Shown: piece after piece, positions 49,001 to 57,100 of the stretch
Position numbering within the stretch: position 1 is the first letter of the stretch
How the letters are laid out: every line of letters starts with the position of its first letter
Assembly: GCA_002633005.1 (NCBI GenBank)
Contig: NMRA01000267.1
Coordinates: forward strand, 126,001 to 190,000
Direction: 5' to 3'
DNA length: 64,000 bases
Source of the DNA: Phoronis australis
Taxonomy: Eukaryota > Phoronida > Phoronidae
Made by a program: the position numbers and the translations under genes
Notes under the pieces: model-generated
The model's input: only the letters and a program-made list of their open reading frames with translations
Database searches by the model: none
What the model was told of the DNA's origin: nothing

Positions 49001-50769
49001 ACCAAAAAGTGGTACCTTTAGGATTTCACGAGAAAAATTCACAAGTTGCATAAATCAAAAAAAAAAAAGAAAACAGTTTAGAAAACTGCAACAGCATTTT
49101 TAAGATTTCATCTTGAATTTTAACACCAAATGGAATTGGGTCATGTAAATGATACCGCCATTTTACTTTGAATGCTCTTAGGATTTTGCATGAAAGATTG
49201 GAATAAAGTCAAAAATCAATTTGTCTAGCCTTTCATTGTCATAAGGTCTCATATAACCATTTACTTACTTGATGCAATGGGTGATTGAGCAAGGATCACC
49301 ATGGGAACTAATCAGCGATGAGACAGATGTTAGTAAAACATCTCTAGACCAAACAGAGCAAACCAGACAGAAAACTGCACATGCAAACCAAATGAAGATT
49401 TACCTGAAAGACATACAGACTATCTGCAAGCGACTTGGACAGGAAGACGTCTATCTGTAAAAAGAACGATCCATCTTACTAATAGTTACACATACAGACC
49501 TAACAAATCCAGATTCTTATTTAGCAATCCTGGATTGCAAAACATACAAGTCAGCTCGCCAACCGAGAATTACAATGCCACTTTTTGTTGCCATTAACTT
49601 TTTCACCACCAGTAATATGTTCACCAATGTGACAGGTGATATAATGAAATATATCAATCAGAGCGCCTCACTTGCTGAATTCCTGTTATTTCTGCAAAAT
49701 TTGCTCATCTAAAACATGCGGTGACCAATTTCAATTTGTAGATACTCTGTTATAGTTGACATTCCAAAGCCTAAACCAGGCTTGTGGAGCACGACAGGTC
49801 TCGTCTAGTACCCAGCCGTTCGACTACACACAACTAAGTTCAATGAACCTCAAAGGCAACAGTTCACAAAATTTTAGGTGCGGTCATGAATCTGTGGGCC
49901 TGAATGAACTGCAGTTGTACTGTAACTGTGATGGATTCATGCCTGTTGCCAGTATGAAATGTATGGAGTGTGCAAGATCACCAGTAAATTGCAGGGAGCT
50001 AGAATCCCTTTCTAGGGATTACTACAGATTAAATTTTCACATACATAAACTGCAATGAACATCTCACTAGAAAAACTGCAGGTTACCGTAGCAATACAAA
50101 GCCTTTACCACGTCATTCTGTAGAGTGAAGGTCAGCTACTCAGGTTTGAGTGTCATACCAAAGAAAGATAGCCTTGGCTTTAATGCCATGGTTACTTGCA
50201 AGACTATAGAAGTACACGGCAAATTATCGTAACTAAGTGGTTCAATTTTTGGGTACATGTAGAAACTAGTAGACAAAATTCATATCAAATTTTGCATTGA
50301 TAGATTTGTCACTGAGCTTTGAAAAAGATAGCGATTAGCGTGTGCGGCAAATCCCCTGGCGCGAGCGGTAATATGGCTACTTGCCGATTTGGGCAACTGA
50401 ACGAAGGACTCTTTGAAAAAAGTTTGATTGTGTGAGTATTTGAGCTGGCAAGAGTTAAAAACATCAACAGCCTACTAAGGCGTACCATATGTACAAATAG
50501 TACTTTTGCAACATGACCAATGACTTTGATGGTTTGATCAGCGTGAAGCGTAATTCGCCGGCGAAAGCTTCAGCGCATGAAGGTTGGAGAGCCTATGGGA
50601 TGGAATCGTATCTACTAGGACATATAACAAAGCACATTAACTATGCGTTAAACTCAAAATTTCGTGAAGAACATTTCAATAATCGTTTCGAGCAAACATG
50701 AACACGGACATGAGATTAATAGGAAAATTATCAGAGAACCTCGTGAACAACTGGATCGTCTTCGTCCAT
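30963..50769 (-). CDS. POLR3E: RNA polymerase III subunit RPC5 (POLR3E), complete gene
   Basis: Seventeen coding exons on the reverse strand give a continuous frame of 683 codons, about 682 aa; human RPC5 is about 708. RPC5 pairs with RPC4 as the TFIIF-like module of Pol III, which makes tRNA, 5S and U6. The N-terminal dimerisation domain is recognisable (MDEDDPVVHE, IDVFLSKSLADSLYVFQ, YPVRPATAPYEDIAH, QSKGEQIALNVDG, ELHLTPVHGMIQLRPSFGYM, EPWVDVRVYSDP), followed by HPKDTFSPHSGVPADILCRG, the MWKF winged-helix block, KQGWEFVF, and the metazoan C-terminal extension ending GLMWYLKGTEP. All exon phases agree. Exons 12 and 13 occur twice in a probable assembly duplication. The middle linker is Ser/Arg-rich rather than acidic. 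Convergent with CDR2, divergent from CLCN7. Confidence 0.97.
31743..31934 (-). CDS. POLR3E: POLR3E exon 16
   Basis: Sixty-four codons, phase 0 on both sides. Encodes WPASAPAEPVFVLPKLGDKY, DQYRGLLVSMF and the last winged-helix region ending SEIKKLQK. Confidence 0.94.
33149..33645 (-). CDS. POLR3E: POLR3E exon 15 (Ser/Arg-rich linker and C-terminal extension)
   Basis: 165 codons after a split codon. The first half is low complexity, basic and Ser-rich (KRRRTTSRSRTKSSDRSD, KRSRSHSGSAGGSSS). The second half is conserved: ELMKFMSDKLRSRMVLSLSE, LKKLFSLRLMECPPGHVLGS, matching the L-T-L-S-E-L-K-R-L-F-N-L-H-L and P-P-G-H-T-L winged-helix block. Confidence 0.95.
34558..34625 (+). repeat. Short tandem repeat
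   Basis: Two and a half units of TGCAGGGCAGAGTCAGCCAG, period about 26 bases, in a POLR3E intron. Confidence 0.8.
34747..34829 (-). CDS. POLR3E: POLR3E exon 14
   Basis: Completes Arg, then 27 codons YPEVVERQEKVWELKYQQLS and RNLTSGI. Donor GTACGT, phase 1. Corresponds to H-P-D-V-V-Q-R-Q-x-x-x-W in human. Confidence 0.9.
34952..35018. repeat. Near-perfect 29-bp inverted repeat (hairpin)
   Basis: Arms 34953-34981 and 34989-35017 pair at 27 of 29 positions, with one of the two mismatches a G-T wobble, around a 7-base loop AAACCTG. It lies in the POLR3E intron about 120 bases upstream of exon 14. Could be a MITE relic or a pre-miRNA-like hairpin. Confidence 0.8.
35190..35262 (+). repeat. 14-bp tandem repeat
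   Basis: About four units of GGGCATCCTTGCTA, degrading at both ends, in a POLR3E intron. Confidence 0.85.
35963..36851 (-). mobile_element. DNA transposon with long terminal inverted repeats and a decayed CxxC gene
   Basis: The ends match as inverted repeats over about 170 bp (left 35963-36120, right 36695-36851), both containing TTAGCAAAAATAAGGTTC and CTACTCCGGAAGTGAC. TATA flanks both ends (35959-35962 and 36852-36855), a likely target duplication. Inside, a reverse-strand frame (36578-36237) has GEPNFDKFIVDLSKVLELF then RRCQVCGEGVT. This resembles an uncharacterised multi-copy invertebrate family with a C-x-x-C ... C-x-x-G-H pattern. The downstream part (CSSHSQW, GHSGKW) is in another frame, so the copy is broken. 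Confidence 0.75.
37042..37913 (-). mobile_element. hAT-like element remnant, copy A
   Basis: Its right edge 37880-37913 reads, in reverse, CAAGGCTTGGAATTGTCCGC, like the left end of the element at 52972. Reverse-strand frames at 37609-37340 (SKMRGVWSRLNISWKKWVKE...) and 37266-37042 may be transposase debris, but I do not recognise a catalytic motif. A related copy lies at 39501-40365. Confidence 0.5.
38048..38151 (-). CDS. POLR3E: POLR3E exon 13 duplicate (copy A)
   Basis: Same 104-base exon as 40528-40631. Using both blocks in one mRNA would join a phase 2 end to a phase 0 start, so only one copy can be coding in a given transcript. Confidence 0.82.
38998..39057 (-). CDS. POLR3E: POLR3E exon 12 duplicate (copy A)
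   Basis: Same 60-base exon as 41478-41537 in the other half of the duplicated block. Probably the same locus assembled twice. Confidence 0.8.
39501..40365 (-). mobile_element. hAT-like element remnant, copy B
   Basis: Counterpart of 37042-37913 in the second duplicate block, with about nine extra bases in the longest frame (40073-39792). Same caveats. Confidence 0.5.
40528..40631 (-). CDS. POLR3E: POLR3E exon 13 (copy B)
   Basis: Thirty-four codons plus two bases: LPADDVKAILEQMSRLRVKQ and GWEFVFDFDKAFTD. Donor GTATGG. Matches A-E-D-V-K-D-F-L-E-H-M ... K-G-W-E-F. Identical copy at 38048-38151. Confidence 0.95.
41478..41537 (-). CDS. POLR3E: POLR3E exon 12 (copy B)
   Basis: Twenty codons MWKFRQSRFVVRKDITSVVK between TTTTTCAG and GTAAGA, phase 0 to 0. 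Matches M-W-K-F-T-Q-S-R-W-V-V-R-K-E. A second copy is at 38998-39057. Confidence 0.93.
42141..42222 (-). CDS. POLR3E: POLR3E exon 11
   Basis: Twenty-seven codons after the split Ser: EVLHPKDTFSPHSGVPADIL then CRGRDYM. Donor GTAAGT. Very close to the vertebrate Y-P-K-D-x-x-S-P-H-S-G-V-P-A-E-V-L-C-R-G-R-D. Confidence 0.97.
42409..42529 (-). CDS. POLR3E: POLR3E exon 10
   Basis: Thirty-nine codons between split Ala and split Ser. Encodes KVLQFSQLLSLLPKGIDHNA and ALKAVQQVAMLVQGCWVVK. The V-A-M-L-V-Q-G-x-W-V-V-K-S block is diagnostic. Confidence 0.96.
42536..42725 (+). repeat. Degenerate minisatellite
   Basis: Repeating TTACATTAACATTGCATTAC and variants, period about 35-40 bases, immediately upstream of POLR3E exon 10's acceptor on the reverse strand. 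Confidence 0.8.
43235..43490 (+). repeat. Dispersed repeat, POLR3E introns
   Basis: Aligns to 45885-46140. Shared blocks: CAACTTGTT, AGATTTCTGGGTTT/GTGACTTCTGGGTTT, TGTAGAGCCT and GTTGACTAA.AACAACTT. A weaker match is at 7390-7510. Unnamed family. Confidence 0.6.
43635..43726 (-). CDS. POLR3E: POLR3E exon 9
   Basis: Phase 2 in, phase 1 out, 30 codons: EKPDLPDNVLSLAQLKFMNL and ADQVKALFVS. Matches N-V-L-S-M-A-Q-L-R ... L-A-D-Q-I-K. Confidence 0.95.
43870..44180 (+). repeat. Dispersed repeat shared with CLK intron
   Basis: Aligns in the same orientation to 2505-2840 and 4545-4880. Shared blocks include GAAATTCCC, CACGAAAGAAAACCTTT/CAAAAGAAAACATTTT, TTCAACACCTCCCTTTAGT and GTAATAGTTCAGGA. No coding sense is seen. 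Confidence 0.65.
44362..44425 (+). repeat. 30-bp tandem repeat near an N
   Basis: Two full units and a partial unit of CACACCCGCACTCACAAACA plus TCGCTGA. The N at 44463 follows closely, suggesting assembly trouble in a repeat. Confidence 0.8.
44650..44774 (-). CDS. POLR3E: POLR3E exon 8
   Basis: Forty-one codons plus two bases: DSECERERANLLCSRCTEET, LFTASPDEYLHMLLPEATNL, E. Donor GTAAGT. Matches the S-E-x-E-R-x-x-L-L-C and S-P-x-E-Y-L segment. Confidence 0.93.
45591..45763 (-). CDS. POLR3E: POLR3E exon 7
   Basis: Fifty-seven codons after a split Ala. Encodes DNSQDEAEVEEAKPVLVKFA, then ARRLASFDHLQKTRQNEPWV and DVRVYSDPA; donor GTATGT. Matches S-Q-D-E-A-E-D-D and E-E-P-W-V of vertebrates. Confidence 0.95.
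45885..46140 (+). repeat. Dispersed repeat, second POLR3E intron copy
   Basis: Partner of 43235-43490, same orientation. The pair sits in introns 8/9 and 6/7 of one gene. Confidence 0.6.
46509..46613 (-). CDS. POLR3E: POLR3E exon 6
   Basis: Phase 1 to phase 1, 34 codons. Encodes ELHLTPVHGMIQLRPSFGYM and DKVDQKTKEQTGDA. The H-L-T-P-x-H-G-x-x-Q-L-R-P-S-F block is nearly invariant in RPC5. Confidence 0.96.
46906..46988 (-). CDS. POLR3E: POLR3E exon 5
   Basis: Completes Ser, then 27 codons DKMDKQVLTSTTSAMDHAQY and AVGILKD, ending in phase 1 at GTAAGC. Matches the L-M-D-K-Q ... S-R-Y-A segment. Confidence 0.92.
47768..47886 (-). CDS. POLR3E: POLR3E exon 4
   Basis: Thirty-nine codons plus two bases. 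Encodes VELELAINTSSVNYAQSKGE and QIALNVDGTFGVSGTPHFN. Donor GTAATG. Confidence 0.96.
48445..48522 (-). CDS. POLR3E: POLR3E exon 3
   Basis: Twenty-six codons beginning YPVRPATAPYEDIAHTSARV and ending KPKQKK, between TTTTCAG and GTACCT. Phase 0 on both sides. Part of the RPC4-binding domain. Confidence 0.97.
49404..49454 (-). CDS. POLR3E: POLR3E exon 2
   Basis: Seventeen codons IDVFLSKSLADSLYVFQ between TTTTACAG and GTAAAT. Matches the family I-D-V-Y-L-A-K-S-L-A-E-K-L-Y-L-F-Q. Confidence 0.95.
50740..50769 (-). CDS. POLR3E: POLR3E exon 1
   Basis: ATG at 50769-50767, ten codons MDEDDPVVHE matching the vertebrate D-E-D-P-V-V-E-E start. The donor GAG|GTTCTC is a weak GT site. Its frame joins the next exon in phase 0. 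Confidence 0.85.
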
Positions 50770-50787
50770 GTTGTCGTAAGTCACTTT

Positions 50788-50805
50788 TGCGCATGCACAG
50801 GAAGT
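50788..50805. promoter_or_regulatory. NRF1-like and ETS-like sites near POLR3E start
   Basis: TGCGCATGCA (50788-50797) is close to the NRF1 palindrome, and CAGGAAGT (50798-50805) abuts it as an ETS core. They lie 19-36 bases upstream of the POLR3E ATG. Both factors are typical of TATA-less housekeeping promoters. Confidence 0.5.
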
Positions 50806-50959
50806 TAGCGCGTATTTTTATAAATGATTTGGTAATTTTTGCAACATTTTGACCATTTGAGGGCGATAAGAAACGTTAATTTTTCAGCAGTTTAACATAT
50901 GGATTTTTCAAACTGCCTTATGGGAAATATTTTCATTGCATTACAGTTTGATATTTAGA

Positions 50960-50979
50960 TCACATGAGATATCATGTGA
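50960..50979. promoter_or_regulatory. Inverted pair of M-boxes upstream of CLCN7
   Basis: TCACATGAGATATCATGTGA: two TCATGTGA M-boxes facing each other with a 4-base spacer, 45 bases before the CLCN7 ATG. M-boxes bind MITF/TFE-family factors, which are known to drive lysosomal genes including vertebrate CLCN7. The binding here is inferred. Confidence 0.6.
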
Positions 50980-51024
50980 CCAAACAGTGGCCAAGCGATC
51001 TATCTGCTGCGTTTGCCTTTGGCC

Positions 51025-51102
51025 ATGGCGAGCTCTTCGGATGAACGATCTCCCCTATTAAGGAGATTTAGAGAAACAGGTACACCTCGCACGCACGATG
51101 GG
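51025..51102 (+). CDS. CLCN7: CLCN7 exon 1
   Basis: ATG in context GGCCATGG. Encodes [20 protein letters not shown] then PRTHDG; donor GTGAGT from 51103, phase 0. P-L-L-R-R matches the sorting dileucine of human CLC-7. Confidence 0.85.
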
Positions 51103-54100
51103 GTGAGTGATTGTGTTCATTTTTGTCCTTAAGTTGGTTATTGGGTTAAAATGATTGATATCGCCAGATCATATAAGATAATAAGTAAAATAATGTCCAT
51201 GTGACAGCAGTCACTGTGCCAAACAAAGTCACTCTCTGTCCTTGTCAAAGTTACTCACTGTCACTGTGTCATCTGGTTTGTCAGACATTCAACTGGGCCA
51301 GCACATCTGGCACAGATGGTAGCCATCCAGTAGGGCTATACTCCAGAAGACCTCTCTCAATATGGACTGGGGTATCCAGTCCGATGTCATCATTATAGAT
51401 TTTAGTAAAGCTTTTGACACAATACCTCACTCTAGACTTGTAAACAAAATTGATTTCTTTGTTGTCCTTGGCCGCACAGACTTACAATATTCTATAAAAT
51501 TGTCCATCAGACCATCACCATTCCCGTTACCTATTTGTATCCTCCATTATTATAGTCTTGTTGTATTACTGCAGGTTCATTAGCTAGGACAGTAATACAA
51601 CAGCTGCCCTCAACGTACTAATAACATATCCGCCAATTTTCAAAATCATCCTCAGAGCGGTTTGGTTGAAAGAAAGGCGAACGCCAAAAACAGAATCGAA
51701 AACTGTAAAAATTGCCACTAGGTGGCACAAAGTACCTCAAATTCACGGCATCCAAAAGCGAGAGGATGACATCATCTCGTTAATAGATGCCTATCTGCCA
51801 AATTTTATGAAAATCCTTTGAGGACCTCCAAAGATACAGTGGTAAGCGTAAAAAATAATATTGCCACTAGGGAGCACAATGGCAGTCGGAGAGGTCTGAA
51901 ATTCGTCATCATCCGTCGTCAGCTTGATATAACACACCTGCCAAATCTCATCCAAATCCTGTAAGGGGTTTAGGAGATACAGCTGTGGACGCCAGAGTCC
52001 CAGACAGAGATGACCGCAATATGTGACCTCATACAAATATGTGGGCCCATAAAAATAAAATTGGTGAGTTTCTAGACATCTGACCTACTATATTTTTATC
52101 TCCAACAGAAAGACAATCACTGAAAAGATGAGTCTTAAAGTGAAAGCGAGATCACAAGGCAGATCTATCTCATGTGGAACTTGAAAGTATAGAAGTGCTG
52201 AAATTAAACTTGTAATTGTGCTTTTTCTCCTCCGTTTCAAATGGAGGTGCAAAATGGAAATTAATATCTATTCTGGGCTTGAGATTCGTTGGCAAGACAA
52301 GAACATAACGACCATAATGACTGTGATCGCATTGGTGGATTACAGTGCCACAATGTGATGAGCACAGTCACAATGATTCGGGGTATACCCAGACCCTGAG
52401 AGCAAAATCCACAAACACAATTTTATGAGTACAACCAAAATGATTTGGGGTGTACTCAGTGCCTGAGAGCTGAATACACCAACACAATTTTATAGGTACA
52501 CACCCAGAGCTTCAAAACTGAATACAGAAACACAAATTTATGAGTACACCCAAAATGGTTTGGGGAGTACCCAAGCCAGTCTAGATGAAGTCCAGTCATG
52601 CAAGGCCATTCAGGTATACCCTTAACTTGACTTGACTGTGAGCTCTTTCACAAGGCTTCCTGAAACCCTGCATATCAATTGTTCATTTCCATGATAAAAG
52701 TTCAAACATGTTTTTTGTGTAATTCACAAAAAGTGGTCGTCATGTTCTTCCAACTTCCATCCTTTTGATGACAGTCAATCATATTGTCTTTTTCTCATTT
52801 TTTGTGAATGCTTGATACTGCTATGATGTGCAAGAATCAAGAATCTTTATTTAACGTCGTTCGAAGAACAAATGTATGAAATTAAAGACTGTTTTGTGTT
52901 TTTTGATGTATTAGAATCTTGGCTCATTCCCTCATGAGTACTTGGGAGTGCCAGATTAACATACCATATATCAGGGCTTGGAATTTTCCGCGGAAACGCA
53001 GATTTCCGCTTTTTTCAAATGTTCTGTCCACGCATTTTATTATATTTCAGCGTAAAAAAATCGGATTTGATATAAAATTTTGGGCAAATTCCTTTCTTAC
53101 CGCGGCGTTGCAGACGACGTTCACCTCGAAAAGCGGAAGTTGCTCTTTATGTTTCGGAGGAACGTAAATTGTCAACATTGCCGGGGCATCTGGGATAGCG
53201 TGGTGGGATTTTCAATGGCGTCTCGTGTTATTATAAACCGCGGCGACAAATACTACGGCTATGCAGCCAAAAATGTGTGGGTTGGGAGTGGACGGATGAG
53301 CTAAAAGGACGCAGACGCATGCTACTGATGGTGGTAACGTTTTTTTTTTAGTCCTCCCGATTTTTGAAAGGTTCACATCGACCATATCAAGGCTGGGTAG
53401 CGCGCATGATTTGGGCCGTAAAAGTTTCCGCGTATTTTGTCATTGGTCATTCCAAGTCCTGGTATATAGAGGGACAAACTTCCCCCAAACCGACCCACTG
53501 AAAGAGGACCCCTTCTGAAGGGGGACCCCTTAAGATGAAATCATTAAGCATGGAAAAGACCTAGCTCAACATGAAAGGTTGTACGTTTTCCTAAATTGGG
53601 CCCTCTGTCCGTGAGTGACCCCTTAAGAATTTATCAAGAAAAAAATGAAAAAGATTGCCACTTGAATGTCATCAATGGCCCCCATTCCAAGACTGGGCCC
53701 CTAATTATGAAAGGATGAATAATTTCAAAAAACGAAATGTGGAGCAATTGATGCTATCTGTTAGGTCACCAACTTTCCTCAAGTGAAACAAATGAAAAAA
53801 TAGTGCGACAGTTGTCTTCATTACCCTTGCCAGAGTGAGGCCTCTGGAAAAAATATACCGTAATCGTTCGGGTTAACACCCATGCTCAGTTAACCGCCCA
53901 CCCCCTACTTTAGGTGGATTTTCGATTTAACCGCCCACTGCTCAGTTAAGCGCCCCCCTACGATTTTTGAAGATTTCCAGTTAAGCGCCCATCCCGGACT
54001 TTTAAAGAATGAAGATTTAGCGCCCAGTGCTAAGGAAACGGTGATTCCCCGACTTTTACAAAAAGATCGATGATCACAATGAGCGTAACAACGCCGGGCC

Positions 54101-57100
54101 TTCAAGACGGTGGTTTAGCAATGTGAATTACAATACAAGTAAGGAGTTCTTGTCTTGGGTCATGGACTCACTTCAAAATATAATACTTTAACGTTTTTGT
54201 CACTTTATTTTCTTCCCATGTTTACAAAGTTTAAGAACGGCGCCGGCGTCAAAACCTCCGCTTTCAGCGACTTTGTCTGCCGCACTGAGTTTCGGTCTGC
54301 AGTGCACTAGATAAAATATATATTCGAAAAAATCAGGCCAGACAAATGTGACAATGGTTTTGCCAACCCTCCAAATTCTCTTAAGGTGGGAAGCTCTCGT
54401 ATTTTGAAGAAATCTCACAACTCACGGAAAGATTTCAAATTCTCATTTTGATGAATGTAACTGCCGGGTTGTAGAGGACGTGTGGCGACCGAAGGGACAG
54501 TACAAGTGCCTTACTGGGTTACCGATTTCGTTGCTGCCTATCGATTTCTGAATTCAAAGGTTGGCAATAATGTTTGTTTGTGTATGATCTTGAAGTAATA
54601 AAAAACAGCTAGTCAAATTTTGTTTTTTGCTTACTGCATCTCAGTCAAACTGGCGTTACCAGATTTAACTATTGTCGCTGGCTGTTCTTTATTTTTTCTT
54701 GCGTCAGCCCCCACGTATAAGCGTGACTGTGAAATATCGTTTCCACATCCCCTTTTTGCCATCCAGAATAATTTTGTTTATACATTGGCCAGTTTCTTAC
54801 CATTCGAGTCTGAAATATCTACGACGTAGACTGACTGAAAATTGGCGATAGTGGGTAGGAGATGCACACAGCTAGCTACGGGCATGGGCTTAGGGAGCAT
54901 CGAGCGGGAAATATCGGAATAGACTTGACATCGCAGTTTTGGGGAACATTGGCAACGGAGGAATATCGTAAAGAACTGGGTCTTTCGTAACAACAGCTTA
55001 AAAGTACATAGTCACGCCCGTTTTTGTTACTTAGGGCTATTCTCTTTTGATGTGTGACTTTGTAGTCATTTTGGTGCACGTGCGCAAGTTCCCACACTTT
55101 GCAGTGCATGTTACCTTGACATCAACATGTGATTGACAGGTGCTCACTCGTAGGCCCTACGTGCGTGCTGATTCCCGCCGCTATCTTTGGCCATAAAAAA
55201 CGAGATGCATATTGGAAGAGGCCGTTTTATTACTTGACGGCATTTCCAAGTCACGACTGTCAGCCGACTGAGACATTGCTTGCTAACAGCGAGACCGAAC
55301 AGTGCCGCAGTGCGATAGGCCTATTGCAAGTGATATAAATAGGATAATCTGGACATCTTGCATGAAAAATAAATGTTTTTCCACCACGAAGTTTGGTAAG
55401 GCGATTGTTTAAGAATGAATTGAAACATCGCTGTTTTGTGGCGTTTTATCACATATTTATGTCGTGGCTCGAAATTTTATTCTTGATTGACGAGTAGCTC
55501 ACGGCCGCTTAACACCGATTCTTGTCTTAGGCCTAATTCTTTGCCGAGCATGTTTGGCGCAACGGCAAGTGAGCAATGCCGGGCGGTCGAGATAAAACAG
55601 CTAGCCGCAGAACCATACGCTGAAAATGTCATTGAGTCACAGAGTGTCGACTATAAACATCCTAAACACAAAAAACATCTGAATTAAGTTTTTCAAACTT
55701 TTATTACAACTCATTTTAAAACTGCTCTCAGACTATGAACTTGGCAGCTCAGTACGAGACTGCAACCATAAATTTGATGTCTGCTGTGACCTCTGCAACA
55801 CGTGAAGCTTGCACGCGCGCACTTTAACAAGGTCACATCTTAAAATAGTTGCAATCCAAGTAGAGGCTGCGTGGTCACTGGTCGTCTGCGCTCTAGAGGG
55901 CAAAGTAACAAGACCGCAGGACGCCACGGGGCTATTACTCAGTAATTCTGTAAATTTAACAGTGAATAACTAATCTGAGGGCAAGAGAATCTTTGTTGGG
56001 ATCATCCGCTGTTATGACATTTTTCTCGTCATGTGGCGACGTGAAGATAACGCTCTTTGAAAAGTACTACGCGTTCCGAGTACGAGGTAAGATTAACCGC
56101 CCAGGGCGGTTGCCTGTCGTAATAAGCGCCCATGTTCGGTTAACCGCCCACCCTGGATTTCTTGAAATTTCACGTTTAAGCGCCCATGTCTGGTTAACCG
56201 CCCACCCCCGATTTTTTGGGTTTGCCAATTTAACCGCCCAGGGCGTTAACCTGAACGATTACGGTAGTTTTGCATTCACAAAATTGTCTTATTGAATTTA
56301 AAAACCTCGCAAATTCAATACGCTCCACAAAAGCTGCACTTTACAAATGTTCTTGATTTTTTCGAAATATGTGTATGCATGATTAAGTGTGCGATTTCAA
56401 GTGCGTTTAGGTGACCTATGCCGCAAAAAAGGAGGCCCCTAACAACAATGTCCTGGCTAGGACTATCAAAGGATAAGTCATGCACTGATAGTTGTCAAAT
56501 TTTCTCTAGGCTTATGACACTTGAAAAATGTAAGGTTTGTGTGCCTTGGATCTTTTGTTCGTGAAGTGGCATAATTTCTCATAATGTTCTCAAAATGACA
56601 CCCAGCGCGGGAGCTTGAGTGAGCCTCGACATATTTTCATGGATGTTAAATTTATGGTGTATCAAGAGTCATGTGGTATGTGTTTATAACTCAATGCATA
56701 TATTTATGCATGCCTCATTTGATATCATTGGCTGTACTTTTTTACTTTCAATAGGGGTAGTCTATTACCTGTGGCGATGTAATTGCCTGTTACAGTCAAT
56801 GTGCTTGTGGTCAAACGGAAACGTACAGAGGGTTATCACTGGTTATGGGGAGGGGTTGCGGGATTGATGATGAGATTTGCATTACTTCACAAAAGGTTTT
56901 GAAATGAATTAAAATTGCATTACCATAGCAACATTCGGTATGAAGGTGTGAATGTTCAGTATGGAGAATCATTGACTTTGAAACACGATCTTACAAGTTC
57001 ATTAACTGTCCAAATCATACAATAAAGGTATTTATTTCAGCCAGTGTTCATTGATAAAGTTATTGCTTTGTAGTGATATTGCCCTACTCCAGTCAAATAC

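Larger units (their letters stand above)
50770..51024. promoter_or_regulatory. Bidirectional promoter of POLR3E and CLCN7
   Basis: Only 255 bp separate the divergent start codons, so both 5' UTRs and any promoter elements must share this space. It contains NRF1/ETS-like sites at the POLR3E side and an M-box pair at the CLCN7 side. Confidence 0.75.

Noticed and set aside
53905-56295. Open frames inside the GCCC-array transposon (for example 55993-56295, 54418-54200)
   Set aside because: They run through subterminal repeats or lack any transposase motif I can see.
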